64,000 nucleotides of DNA from an uncultured Oscillospiraceae bacterium (GTDB lineage: Bacteria; Bacillota; Clostridia; Oscillospirales; Acutalibacteraceae): NCBI GenBank assembly GCA_900555015.1, contig USJL01000001.1, forward strand, positions 1 to 64,000, given 5' to 3'. Within the stretch, counting starts at the first letter, position 1. Every line of letters starts with the position of its first letter. Below are positions 32,011 to 41,863 of the stretch, in pieces. Under the pieces are notes generated by a model. That model had not been told where the DNA came from. It searched no databases and worked only from the letters and a program-made list of their open reading frames with translations. A program made the position numbers and the translations under genes.

Positions 32011-34113
32011 ATGTCAAAACTTGTTATTGTGGAATCGCCTGCAAAGGCAAAAAACATTAAAGGATATTTGGGAAAGGGCTACGATGTTGTGGCATCTATG
32101 GGTCATGTTCGTGATTTGCCAGCGGCACGCCTTTCCGTTGATATAGATAATGACTTTGAGCCGAAGTATGCGGTTATCAAAGGTAAAGAAAATTTTGTAA
32201 AAGATTTAAAGAAAAAAGCAGACGCTTCCGATTATGTTTATCTTGCAACCGACCCTGATAGAGAGGGAGAGGCAATCAGCTGGCATTTGGCAACATTGCT
32301 CGGCCTTGATTTAGACGAAAAAAACCGTGTTACATTTAATGAAATTACAAAGCACGGTGTAACGGAAGGTATGGCACAGCCAAGGTCAATAGATATTGAT
32401 TTGGTAAATGCACAGCAGGCAAGGCGTATATTAGACCGCCTTATCGGCTACAAATTATCTCCGTTTATCAGTCAAAAAATCAGAAGAGGCCTTTCGGCAG
32501 GTAGAGTTCAGTCTGTTGCTTTACGCCTTATCGTAGACAGGGAAAATGAAATCAGGGCGTTTGTACCTCAAGAATATTGGTCTGTAGACGCAAAGTTTAC
32601 AAATCCTCCCGGAAAAAAAGTTTTTTCTGCCGCTGTTTACAGTAAAAACGGTGAAAAAATTAAAATTAACTGTAAGGAAGAAAGTGACGCTGTTCTTGCC
32701 GATTTGGAAAACTGTGAGTTTAAAGTAACTTCAGTTAAAAAAGGAACAAGAAAGAAAAGTCCTACACCTCCGTTTATTACATCAACTTTGCAGCAAGAGG
32801 CTTCACGCCGTTTGTCATTCCAAGCAAGGCGCACAATGAAAGCTGCACAGGAACTTTATGAAGGTCTTGATGTTAAGGGCATGGGTACCGTAGGTTTGAT
32901 TACTTATATGAGAACCGACTCTCTTCGTATTTCCGATGAGGCAAGGGAAGCAGGTAATCAGTTTATTAAAGAAACCTACGGCGAAAAATATTTGCCTAAA
33001 AAGCCAAGATTTTTCAAATCAAAAGGCAATGTGCAAGACGGGCATGAAGCGATAAGACCGTCTATGCCGAATATAACACCGGATTCGGTTAAAGATTCTT
33101 TAACTTCCGACCAGTATAAAATTTATAAACTTGTTTGGGAACGTTTTATTGCTTCATTGATGGAAAATTGCCTTCAGGAAACAGTAAAGGTTGAAATTTC
33201 AGCAGGCGATTATATTTTTACTGCCAGTGGTTACACCGTTAAGTTTGACGGTTTTACAGCACTTTATGAAGAATCAAAAGACGATTCTAAAGATGATAAT
33301 TCAGTTGCGCTTCCGCCAATAGCTGTTGGTGACAAATTAAAACTTAAATCTATTTTGGGTAATCAGCATTTTACTCAACCTCCTGCAAGATATACGGAAG
33401 CAAGCCTTACCAAAACATTAGAGGAAAACGGGGTTGGCAGACCGTCAACATATGTAACCATAACATCAACAATAGTTGCCCGTGAATATGTTAAAAGAGA
33501 GGGTAAGCAGTTTGTTCCGACAGAGCTTGGAGAGGCTGTTACAAAATTATTGGAAGACAGAATGCCGAATATTGTTAATGTTAAATACACCTCAAAAATG
33601 GAAGAGGATTTGGATTTAATTGACAGCGGCGAGAAAAATTATAAAGATATGATTCACCTTTATTATGATGACTTTGAAAAACCTCTTGAGCAGGCAAAGC
33701 GTGATATGCAAGGTGTAAAAATTAAACTTAAAGAAGAAGAAACAGACGAAATTTGTGAAAAATGCGGCAGAAACATGGTAATTAAAGTGGGCAGGTTTGG
33801 CAAATTCCTTGCATGCCCCGGTTACCCTGAATGTAAAAACACAAAGCCGCTTGTTTATAAAACAAAAGCAAAATGCCCCGAATGCGGCGGCGATGTTATT
33901 GAAAAGAAAACAAAAAAGGGCACTTCGTTTTACGGTTGTTCAAATTACCCAAATTGTAACTTTATGACATGGGATTTACCAAGCGAAGAAGTTTGCCCTA
34001 AATGCGGAAAATCTTTATTTAGAAAAAAAGGTAATGTTCTTTATTGCCCGGATGTTGAAAATTGCGGTTTTACAAAGCCGGTGCCAAGAAAGAAAAAGAG
34101 TGAAGAGGATTAA
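32011..34113 (+). CDS. topA: DNA topoisomerase I
   Basis: This type IA enzyme relaxes negative supercoils through a 5'-phosphotyrosine. 700 residues: TOPRIM domain (LVIVESPAKAKNI; ATDPDREGEAISWHL), the cap and gate domains, active-site Tyr in GLITYMRTDSLRIS (about 304), and PRPST-like GVGRPSTYVTI. The C-terminus carries three four-cysteine zinc ribbons starting near residues 580, 625 and 670 (each CxxCG...C...C). It follows dprA by 13 bases, the usual Firmicutes order dprA-topA-trmFO. Confidence 0.97.
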   Translation: MSKLVIVESPAKAKNIKGYLGKGYDVVASMGHVRDLPAARLSVDIDNDFEPKYAVIKGKENFVKDLKKKADASDYVYLATDPDREGEAISWHLATLLGLDLDEKNRVTFNEITKHGVTEGMAQPRSIDIDLVNAQQARRILDRLIGYKLSPFISQKIRRGLSAGRVQSVALRLIVDRENEIRAFVPQEYWSVDAKFTNPPGKKVFSAAVYSKNGEKIKINCKEESDAVLADLENCEFKVTSVKKGTRKKSPTPPFITSTLQQEASRRLSFQARRTMKAAQELYEGLDVKGMGTVGLITYMRTDSLRISDEAREAGNQFIKETYGEKYLPKKPRFFKSKGNVQDGHEAIRPSMPNITPDSVKDSLTSDQYKIYKLVWERFIASLMENCLQETVKVEISAGDYIFTASGYTVKFDGFTALYEESKDDSKDDNSVALPPIAVGDKLKLKSILGNQHFTQPPARYTEASLTKTLEENGVGRPSTYVTITSTIVAREYVKREGKQFVPTELGEAVTKLLEDRMPNIVNVKYTSKMEEDLDLIDSGEKNYKDMIHLYYDDFEKPLEQAKRDMQGVKIKLKEEETDEICEKCGRNMVIKVGRFGKFLACPGYPECKNTKPLVYKTKAKCPECGGDVIEKKTKKGTSFYGCSNYPNCNFMTWDLPSEEVCPKCGKSLFRKKGNVLYCPDVENCGFTKPVPRKKKSEED

Positions 34114-35408
34114 TGAAGTTTAAGGTTATAGGTGCAGGCCTTGCCGGCGTTGAAGCGGCGTGTCAAATTGCAAATGCCGGCGAAAAGGTTGTTTTGGTTG
34201 AACAAAAGCCAAATAAAAAATCACCGGCTCATAAAAGTGAAAATTTTGCAGAGCTTGTTTGTTCCAATTCTTTAAAAGCAAGCAGAATTGATTCTGCCGC
34301 AGGTCTTTTAAAAGAGGAAATGGCTGTTTTAGGTTCTTTAACAGTTCCTGTTGCAAGAAAAAACGCAGTTGCCGCAGGCGGCGCCTTGGCTGTAGACAGA
34401 GATAAATTTTCATTTGAAGTAACAGAAAAAATTAAATCTCACCCGAATATTGAAATTCAGTATAAAGAAGAAACGGAAATTTCGTTAAACGACGATACGG
34501 TAACAGTTGTTGCCACCGGACCTTTAACTGATGGGAAAATGAGCGACGCTGTTAAAAGTATTTGCGGAAACGGACTTTCGTTTTATGACGCTGCCGCTCC
34601 TATCGTTACCGCAGATTCAATAAATTATGATATCGCTTTCGGTGCTTCACGTTACGGCAGAGGCGGTGATGAAGATTATATCAACTGTCCTTTCAATAAA
34701 GAGCAGTATGAAAATTTTATATCAGAGCTTATTAATGCAGAGGGTGCAGTCGTTCATGATTTTGATGTTTATGAAGGCTGTATGCCTATTGAAAAACTTG
34801 CAAAAAGAGGGCTTGATGCACCTCGTTTCGGACCTATGAAGCCTGTTGGTTTGATAAATCCGGCAACAAATCACAGACCTTGGGCATGTGTTCAGTTAAG
34901 GCGTGAAAACAGCAAAGGCACAATGTTTAATCTTGTTGGCTTTCAAACAAATTTGAAATTCGGTGAGCAAAAACGTGTTTTTTCAATGATTCCAGGTTTG
35001 GAAAATGCCGAATTTGTAAGGTACGGCGTAATGCATAGAAATTCTTTTATTGATTCGCCTCGTTGTTTAAATGGTGATTTCAGCTTAAAAAAGTATCCAA
35101 ATGTATTTTTTGCAGGTCAAATTACCGGAGTTGAAGGTTATATGGAATCTGCCGCTTCAGGTATTATGGCAGGCATTAACGCATTGCGTTTTGCAAATGG
35201 GGAAGACAGTTTGATTTTACCGGAAACTACTATGATAGGTGCTTTGTCAAGATATATAAGTGATGAAACTGTTAAAAATTTTCAGCCTATGGGTGCAAAT
35301 TTCGGCGTGTTGCCGCCTATTGAACCTAAAATAAGAGATAAAAGGGAAAGATATGCCAAAATTTCACAAAGAGCTTTGGCAGATTTAGAAAAGGAAATTA
35401 ATAAATGA
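34113..35408 (+). CDS. trmFO: FADH2/folate-dependent tRNA (uracil-54) methyltransferase
   Basis: It makes ribothymidine at position 54 of tRNA using methylenetetrahydrofolate and FAD. 431 residues: FAD-binding VIGAGLAGVEAACQIA at the N-terminus, the catalytic Cys region AELVCSNSLKA, CPFNKEQYENF, and GQITGVEGYMESAASG near the C-terminus. The start codon overlaps the topA stop (TAATG), so translation is coupled. GidA-like proteins are much longer, which excludes mnmG. Confidence 0.95.
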   Translation: MKFKVIGAGLAGVEAACQIANAGEKVVLVEQKPNKKSPAHKSENFAELVCSNSLKASRIDSAAGLLKEEMAVLGSLTVPVARKNAVAAGGALAVDRDKFSFEVTEKIKSHPNIEIQYKEETEISLNDDTVTVVATGPLTDGKMSDAVKSICGNGLSFYDAAAPIVTADSINYDIAFGASRYGRGGDEDYINCPFNKEQYENFISELINAEGAVVHDFDVYEGCMPIEKLAKRGLDAPRFGPMKPVGLINPATNHRPWACVQLRRENSKGTMFNLVGFQTNLKFGEQKRVFSMIPGLENAEFVRYGVMHRNSFIDSPRCLNGDFSLKKYPNVFFAGQITGVEGYMESAASGIMAGINALRFANGEDSLILPETTMIGALSRYISDETVKNFQPMGANFGVLPPIEPKIRDKRERYAKISQRALADLEKEINK

Positions 35409-36400
35409 AAATTATAGTTGATGCTATGAGCGGTGATAATGCGCCGCTTGAAATATTAAAGGGAACGGCTATGGCTGTTAAAGAATATGGAATAGATGTG
35501 GTTTTAACAGGCGATGAAGACGTTATTCTAAAATGCATTAACGATAATAATATTGTTGAATTAAAAAACGCACAAATAGCAAACACAAAGGGCGTTATTA
35601 CAATGTGTGATGATGCGAAAAGCGTTTTAAAAGAAAAAGCCGATTCAAGTATGGGCGTTGGCTTTAAATTATTAAATGAAGGAGCAGGAGATGCTTTTGT
35701 TTCGGCAGGTAATACAGGCGCCGTGACTGTTGGCGCAACGCTTATTACAAAACGAATTAAGGGCATAAAGCGCCCGTGTATTGCTTCTGTTATGCCAAGT
35801 GCAAAAAAACCGTTTTTGCTTATGGATTGCGGTGCTAATGCAGAGTGCAGACCTGAATTTTTATATCAGTTCGGCAAAATGGGCAGCCTTTATATGCAAA
35901 AAATTATGAAGTGTGAAAATCCCACGGTTGCTCTTGCAAATAACGGTGAAGAGGAAACAAAGGGAACGCCTGTAATTAAAGAGGCCTACAGTCTTATGAA
36001 AAATGCCGATTATAATTTTATAGGCAATATTGAAGGCAGGCAAATTCCTTTTGGAGATGCGGATGTTGTTGTTGCAGACGGATTTACGGGAAATTTAATT
36101 CTTAAAACTTATGAGGGCGTTGCTAAAGTTTTAATGAACGGTATTAACGATATTTTCAAGAAAAATATATTTACAATGCTTTGTGCCGCAGGTGTAATGG
36201 GCGGAATCAAAAAAATGAAAAAACAGTTTGATTATAAAGAATACGGCGGCGCTGTTTTACTTGGGGTTAAAAAGCCTGTTGTTAAGGCACACGGCTCGGC
36301 AGACGCCCGCACATTTAAAAATGCCGTTAAGCAGGCGGTTTGGTTTTTAGATAATAATTTAATTGAAGAAACAGAGAAAGCGTTTGAGATTAATGAATAA
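35405..36400 (+). CDS. plsX: Phosphate acyltransferase PlsX
   Basis: PlsX converts acyl-ACP to acyl-phosphate, the first step of phospholipid synthesis in most Gram-positives. 331 residues: KIIVDAMSGDNAPLEILKG (family usually DAMGGD), SAGNTGAVTVGA, GCGANAE-like LLMDCGANAECRP, and VVADGFTGNLILKTYEG. It overlaps trmFO by four bases (ATGA). In many bacteria acpP and fab genes stand between plsX and rnc; here rnc follows directly. Confidence 0.94.
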   Translation: MKIIVDAMSGDNAPLEILKGTAMAVKEYGIDVVLTGDEDVILKCINDNNIVELKNAQIANTKGVITMCDDAKSVLKEKADSSMGVGFKLLNEGAGDAFVSAGNTGAVTVGATLITKRIKGIKRPCIASVMPSAKKPFLLMDCGANAECRPEFLYQFGKMGSLYMQKIMKCENPTVALANNGEEETKGTPVIKEAYSLMKNADYNFIGNIEGRQIPFGDADVVVADGFTGNLILKTYEGVAKVLMNGINDIFKKNIFTMLCAAGVMGGIKKMKKQFDYKEYGGAVLLGVKKPVVKAHGSADARTFKNAVKQAVWFLDNNLIEETEKAFEINE

Positions 36401-37076
36401 GGATTTATCAGTACTTGAGGAAAAAATCGGATACAAATTTAAAAATATAGAATATTTGAAAGAGGCATTAACTCATTCAAGCTATGCCAATGAAGTGCGA
36501 AACGGAATTAAATGCAATGAACGAATGGAGTTTTTGGGCGACGCTGTGCTTTCAATAATTTCTGCCGAATTCTTGTTTGAGAAATTTCCGGATATGGCAG
36601 AGGGCGATTTGTCAAAACTTCGTTCAAGCCTTGTTTGCACCGCAAGTTTGTCCGGTTTTGCAAAAGAAATTAATTTAGGCGATTATTTGTTAATGGGTAA
36701 AGGCGAAATTAACAACGGCGGTCAAAAACGCCCTTCAATTTTGGAAGATGCTTTTGAAGCGCTTATTGCCGCAGTTTATCTTGACGGCGGAATGGAATAT
36801 GCAAAAAAACATGTTCTTCATTTTTTAGAAGCGGAACTTAAAAACCACAGAATCAATTTTAAAGATTATAAAACTTATTTGCAGGAAATTGTTCAGCAAA
36901 ATCCTGATGAAACTTTAAATTATGTAATAACCGGGGAATTTGGACCCGATCATAATAAAACGTTTGAAGCAGAGGTTCATTTGAATTCAAATGTAATCGG
37001 TAAAGGTTGTGGAAAAAGTAAAAAACAGGCAGAGCAGGAGGCTGCAAAGGAAGCTTTGCAGTTAATGGGTTTATGA
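36393..37076 (+). CDS. rnc: Ribonuclease III
   Basis: A double-strand-specific endoribonuclease for rRNA processing. 227 residues: the catalytic domain shows NERMEFLGDAVLSI (signature with the metal-binding Glu and Asp) and LEDAFEALIAAVYLDGG; the double-stranded RNA-binding domain covers about 155-227 (KTYLQEIVQQ to the C-terminal GKSKKQAEQEAAKEAL). I chose ATG 36393, which overlaps the end of plsX by eight bases; an upstream in-frame start at 36363 adds a basic stretch not seen in the family. Confidence 0.95.
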   Translation: MNKDLSVLEEKIGYKFKNIEYLKEALTHSSYANEVRNGIKCNERMEFLGDAVLSIISAEFLFEKFPDMAEGDLSKLRSSLVCTASLSGFAKEINLGDYLLMGKGEINNGGQKRPSILEDAFEALIAAVYLDGGMEYAKKHVLHFLEAELKNHRINFKDYKTYLQEIVQQNPDETLNYVITGEFGPDHNKTFEAEVHLNSNVIGKGCGKSKKQAEQEAAKEALQLMGL

Positions 37077-38284
37077 GAAAAGGCAATATTTCAATTTTTG
37101 TTCCTCATATCGGTTGCCCTCATAAATGCTCATTTTGCAATCAAAACATAATTACCGGTCAGCAAAAAGCACCTACACCACAGGATGTTAAGGATGTTGT
37201 AGACGGTGCACTTGCCCTTAATCTTGACGGTTATGTTTATGAAATTGCATTTTTCGGCGGTTCATTTACGGCAATAGATAAGGACTATATGATTTCTCTT
37301 TTAAAGGCGGCATATCCTTATGTTAAAAACGGCGACGTAATGGGAATTCGTATTTCAACACGCCCTGATTGTATAGATAAAGATATTTTGGCTATTTTAA
37401 AAAAATACGGTGTAACATCTATTGAATTGGGTGCGCAGAGTATGAATAAAACCGTGCTTCAAAAAAATATGCGTGGACATACTGTTGAAGATATAAAAAA
37501 ATCTGCCGCATTGATTAAGAAAAAGGGTTTTGAATTAGGCTTGCAAATGATGACAGGTTTGTATGGCTCAAACGATGCCCTTGATATGTACACAGCTAAT
37601 GAAATAATTAAACTTCAGCCGGATACCGTTAGAATTTATCCAACAGTGGTTCTTGAAAATACATATCTTGCCAAGTTGTATGAAGAAGGAAAGTATAAAG
37701 TTAACGGTGTTGAGGAGTCTGTTAAAATATGTGCAAAAATTGTACCGCTGTTTAAAGAAAACGGCATAAGAATAATAAGACTTGGTCTTCATTCGTCGGA
37801 AGTATTAAAAAGCGAGATGTTGGCAGGCGGTTTTCACGATTGCCTGGGTGAACTTGTTACATCACGCATTATGCTTAATGAAATTTTGGAACAGCCAAAA
37901 GGTAAATATTTGATTTTTATTAATCATAAATCAATGTCTAAAATTTTAGGCAACAGGAAAATGAATTTAGCTGTTTTAAAAGAACAGGGTTATTATGTTG
38001 AGATTTATGTTGATGATACTATTGTGCCGGATAATCTTCGCATTGAGACTTACAGCGAAAAGCGTGCCAAAGAATTAAGAGTTATTGCTGAAAAGAATAA
38101 TACCGGTGTTATTATTCCGGGTGAATTAAGCGACGATAAAGAAAAAAGAAAACGAGAGGCAAGACGAATTATTGCCTTGGAAGAAAATAAATCAAGAAAA
38201 AACAAAGGCGCTGTGGGTAAAAAAGCAGTAAATAAGTCAAACAATAATTCAAAAGGAAAGAAAAATGGTTTTAAGAACACTTGA
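37073..38284 (+). CDS. Elp3-like radical SAM protein without acetyltransferase domain
   Basis: A 403-residue radical SAM protein. The [4Fe-4S] motif GCPHKCSFC (Cys-x3-Cys-x2-Cys) is near residue 14; FFGGSFTAID, ISTRPDCID and SIELGAQSMN follow, as in Elp3/YhcC-like proteins. There is no C-terminal GNAT (HAT) domain, so it is not a tRNA-modifying Elp3 proper. The last 50 residues are Lys/Arg/Asn-rich. It overlaps rnc by four bases and smc by 20. A homologue in this position between rnc and smc recurs in Clostridia as I recall; substrate unknown. Confidence 0.85.
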   Translation: MRKGNISIFVPHIGCPHKCSFCNQNIITGQQKAPTPQDVKDVVDGALALNLDGYVYEIAFFGGSFTAIDKDYMISLLKAAYPYVKNGDVMGIRISTRPDCIDKDILAILKKYGVTSIELGAQSMNKTVLQKNMRGHTVEDIKKSAALIKKKGFELGLQMMTGLYGSNDALDMYTANEIIKLQPDTVRIYPTVVLENTYLAKLYEEGKYKVNGVEESVKICAKIVPLFKENGIRIIRLGLHSSEVLKSEMLAGGFHDCLGELVTSRIMLNEILEQPKGKYLIFINHKSMSKILGNRKMNLAVLKEQGYYVEIYVDDTIVPDNLRIETYSEKRAKELRVIAEKNNTGVIIPGELSDDKEKRKREARRIIALEENKSRKNKGAVGKKAVNKSNNNSKGKKNGFKNT

Positions 38285-41200
38285 AATGCAGGGATTTAAA
38301 TCATTCCCGGATAAAACTGAATTAAATTTCGGAAAGGGCATTACCGCTATTGTAGGACCGAACGGTTCGGGTAAAAGTAATATTTCCGACGCTGTGCGCT
38401 GGGTTTTGGGTGAAACATCTACCAAAAATTTAAGAGGTTCTAAAATGGAGGATGTTATTTTCGGCGGTACTTCCACACGAAAAGCAATCGGCTTTGCTCA
38501 GGTACAGCTTACTCTTGATAATACGGACGGCACTTTGAAAGATAAAGGTGAAATTGTAACTGTTTGCCGCCGTTATTACAGAAGCGGTGAAAGCGAATAT
38601 AAAATAGACGGCGAAAATGTGAGAAGACGTGATATTCATGAGTTGTTTATGGATACAGGCTTGGGTGCAGACGGTTATTCAATGGTAGGTCAAGGTAAAA
38701 TTGATTCTATTATTTCTGCAAAAAATGAGGATAGGCGTGAAATTTTTGAAGAGGCTGCCGGTATTTCAAGGTTCAGACATAAAAGAACAGACGCAGAAAA
38801 AAGGCTTGCTCAGGCGCAGGAAAACCTTGTAAGGCTGCTGGATATTTTAGGTGAACTTGAAGGCAGAGTAGGTCCTCTTAAAATTCAAAGTGAAAAGGCA
38901 GCTAAATTTATTGAACTTTCGGGAGAAAAGAAAAATCTCGAAATCGGCGTTTGGCTTAATAAAATAAATAAATTTACCAATGATTTAAGAGAGCAGGAAC
39001 ATAAAATCGACGCCGCAAACGAGTCATATTCTCTTTGTGAAAATGAGCTGAAAAGCATTGAAACGGAAATTGAAAAGGTTCTTGCTCAAATTGCCGAAAT
39101 TAATACACAAATCGAACAAATCAGAATGGGTTCGGCAGAATTTGAGGAAGAAGCACTTCGCAAAGACGGCGAGGCTTCCGTTCTTGAAACTACATATAAT
39201 CACAACAGGAAAACTGTTGAAAGACTTCAAAATGAAATTAAAACCGCTGATGAAGGCAATTTATCTATAGACGGTCAAATCAAAGAAAAAGAAGATTTTA
39301 TTGAAAAAAATCTTAAAATCAGTGCAGAAAAAAAAGAAGAGTTAAAGGAGTTAACTCAACAGGCAGAAAATCTTTTCTCATCAAACGAAGAATTTTCAAA
39401 AGCAACTGTAGAACTTAATCAGCTTATAACATCGTTAACCCTTAAATTATCCGACAGTAGGGTAAAATGTTCACAGGCAAAATCAAGTATAGAGGAAATT
39501 CAATCACGTTTCGGCACTGTTGATGAAAGTATTGCCGTTATTGACAATGAAATTAAAGCAGAGAATTCCAGGAAAGCGGAAAGTGACGAAAACCTTAAGT
39601 TTTTGCAAGAACGCATTGATGAAAATCAAAACAGTTTAAACGGTTTTCAGCTTAAATTGAAATCTAAAACCGAAAAAACGGAAAATTTAAAAAATCAACT
39701 TGAAAAAGCAAACAGAAATCTTGCCGAAAAGCAGTCAAGGGCAAAAATGCTTGCGGATTTGGAAAAAAATATGGAGGGTTACTCCGGCGCCGTTAAAGCC
39801 GTTATGCATCGTGCAAAGTCAAATGCACTTTCGGGAATTCACGGTCCGCTTTCTCAGTTAATTCAGGTTGAAAACGAATATTCAACAGCTGTTGAAGTTG
39901 CACTGGGTGCCGCTATGCAAAATATTGTTGTTTCCAACGAGGCAGACGGTAAGCGTGCAATGTATTTTCTTAAAGAAAACAATTTGGGCAGAGCCACTTT
40001 TTTGCCTATTTCAAGAATTAAAGGCAAAATCCTTAATGAAACAGGGCTTGAAAATAATTTGGGCTTTGTTGCCGTGGCAAGCGATTTGGTTTCGTGCGAC
40101 AGCGAATACCGTGAAATAGTAAACAGCTTTTTGGCTCGCGTTGCCGTTGTTGATGATATGGATTGCGCAATCGGCATTGCAAAAAAATACAGCAACAGGT
40201 TTAAAATCGTTACATTGGACGGGCAGGTAATTAATGCCGGCGGTTCAATGACAGGCGGCAGCCGTGCAAAGGGTGCAGGAATCCTTTCTCGTTCCAATAT
40301 GATAGACGAGTTAAACGAAGAGGCAGAAAAGCTTCAGCACCAAGCAGATAAAATTGCCGGTGAATTTAAAGCCGCATTGGAAGATGCTAATAAATTTGCA
40401 GCAGAAATGCAGGCTGTAGAGGCTGATTTAAGAACTGCCAAGGAAGATTTAATCCGTGAAGAAGGGGAAAATAAACTTATTCAAGATAAAATTTCTTCTT
40501 TAAATGCACAAAGAAAATCATTTGAATCCGAAAAAGAAAATGCGCTGGGCAGAATTGAATTGTTTACTGCCGCTTTTGAAAAAGGCGAAGAGGAAATTCA
40601 AGCGGCTCAAAGTGAAATAGATAAGGCAGAAAGCAAACTTGAACTTATTTCGGGTAATGCAAAGGACGTTGCCGATAAACGGGAAGAAATTCGCAGTAAA
40701 ACGGAAGACATTAATTTATTGCTTGTTTCAATTGCAAGAGATATTGAAGCCGCTAAAATAGCAAAAGAAGAACTTGCCCTTCGTAAGTCAACACAAAGCG
40801 ACAGAGTAAAGTCTATTGAAGATGAAATTGCGGAATATGAAAAACGCAATGAAGTATTAATGGCGAATATTAACGATGTTAAATCACAGGCAGAGCAGTT
40901 AAGAGCAAAAGCCGCATCTTCAAACGAAAATATCGGCGAGCAAATAGAAAACAGAAATAATTTGGAAAAGCGTTCCGGCGAATTAAGAATTTTAGAAAGA
41001 ACAAAAAGCCAGGAAAGAGAAAAACTTTCAGGCGAAATAGTTCGTCTTGATGAGCGTAAAATCGCAATGCGCAAGGAATATGACGAGTTAAATGACATGC
41101 TGTTTGAGCAGTATGAATTAACAAGGCGAGAGGCAGAGGCTTTAAACATTGTTATTGAAGATATGACGGCGGCTAAAAAGCGTTTGCACGAAATTAAAGT

Positions 41201-41834
41201 TGCTATTAAAAATCTCGGCTCTATCAATGTTGGCGCTATTGAAGAATATAAAGAAGTTTCTGAAAGATATGAATTTCTTAAAGAGCAAATTGACGATATT
41301 GAAAAATCAAAATCAGAGCTTAACAGAATTATTGAAGATTTAACTTCTTCAATGAGTGAAAAATTCTTAACTCAGTTTAATAAGATTAACGAAGAATTCA
41401 AACTTTCATTTGCCGATTTCTTTGGCGGCGGTAAAGGCGAACTTATTTTGGAACAGCCTGATAATTGCCTTGAAAGTCCTATTGAAATTAAAATTCAACC
41501 ACCGGGAAAATCCGTTCAAAACATTAATTTGTTTTCCGGCGGCGAAAAATCACTTGCAGCCATGGCGTTGCTTTTCAGTGTGTTAAAGGTTACCCCGGCT
41601 CCGTTTTGTATTTATGATGAGGTTGAGGCGGCGCTTGATGATGTTAATGTTGAGCGTTTTGCAAAATATATGCGTAAAATGACGGATAAAACACAGTTTA
41701 TTTCAATTACACACAGGCGTGGTACTATGGAAGAGGCAGATGTGCTTTACGGTGTTACTATGCAGGAAAAAGGCGTTTCAAAGCTTCTTGAACTTCAAAG
41801 TGCAGAGCTTGCCGCACAAATGGGATTAGAATAA
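38265..41834 (+). CDS. smc: Chromosome segregation protein SMC
   Basis: The condensin ATPase that organises and segregates the chromosome with ScpA/ScpB. 1189 residues, normal length. Walker A GPNGSGKSNISDAVRWVLGE near residue 32; long coiled coil; hinge about 505-670 (GYSGAVKAVMHRA ... INAGGSMTGGSRAKGAG); second coiled coil; signature LFSGGEKSLAAMALLFSVL and Walker B FCIYDEVEAALDD near the C-terminus. The ATG lies inside the end of the radical SAM gene, with AAAGGAAAG upstream. ftsY follows by 29 bases. Confidence 0.97.
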   Translation: MVLRTLEMQGFKSFPDKTELNFGKGITAIVGPNGSGKSNISDAVRWVLGETSTKNLRGSKMEDVIFGGTSTRKAIGFAQVQLTLDNTDGTLKDKGEIVTVCRRYYRSGESEYKIDGENVRRRDIHELFMDTGLGADGYSMVGQGKIDSIISAKNEDRREIFEEAAGISRFRHKRTDAEKRLAQAQENLVRLLDILGELEGRVGPLKIQSEKAAKFIELSGEKKNLEIGVWLNKINKFTNDLREQEHKIDAANESYSLCENELKSIETEIEKVLAQIAEINTQIEQIRMGSAEFEEEALRKDGEASVLETTYNHNRKTVERLQNEIKTADEGNLSIDGQIKEKEDFIEKNLKISAEKKEELKELTQQAENLFSSNEEFSKATVELNQLITSLTLKLSDSRVKCSQAKSSIEEIQSRFGTVDESIAVIDNEIKAENSRKAESDENLKFLQERIDENQNSLNGFQLKLKSKTEKTENLKNQLEKANRNLAEKQSRAKMLADLEKNMEGYSGAVKAVMHRAKSNALSGIHGPLSQLIQVENEYSTAVEVALGAAMQNIVVSNEADGKRAMYFLKENNLGRATFLPISRIKGKILNETGLENNLGFVAVASDLVSCDSEYREIVNSFLARVAVVDDMDCAIGIAKKYSNRFKIVTLDGQVINAGGSMTGGSRAKGAGILSRSNMIDELNEEAEKLQHQADKIAGEFKAALEDANKFAAEMQAVEADLRTAKEDLIREEGENKLIQDKISSLNAQRKSFESEKENALGRIELFTAAFEKGEEEIQAAQSEIDKAESKLELISGNAKDVADKREEIRSKTEDINLLLVSIARDIEAAKIAKEELALRKSTQSDRVKSIEDEIAEYEKRNEVLMANINDVKSQAEQLRAKAASSNENIGEQIENRNNLEKRSGELRILERTKSQEREKLSGEIVRLDERKIAMRKEYDELNDMLFEQYELTRREAEALNIVIEDMTAAKKRLHEIKVAIKNLGSINVGAIEEYKEVSERYEFLKEQIDDIEKSKSELNRIIEDLTSSMSEKFLTQFNKINEEFKLSFADFFGGGKGELILEQPDNCLESPIEIKIQPPGKSVQNINLFSGGEKSLAAMALLFSVLKVTPAPFCIYDEVEAALDDVNVERFAKYMRKMTDKTQFISITHRRGTMEEADVLYGVTMQEKGVSKLLELQSAELAAQMGLE

Positions 41835-41863
41835 CTTTGTGATTTTTCGGAAAGGAATACAGT

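Noticed and set aside
37073..38284. A true Elp3 tRNA acetyltransferase
   Set aside because: The radical SAM core is present but the C-terminal acetyltransferase domain is missing; the tail is a low-complexity basic stretch.
39863..41227. Long open frames antisense to smc (for example 39863-40297 and 40607-41227 on the minus strand)
   Set aside because: They lack ribosome binding sites and family features, and lie inside a confidently assigned coiled-coil gene whose A/G-rich codons leave the antisense strand open by chance.
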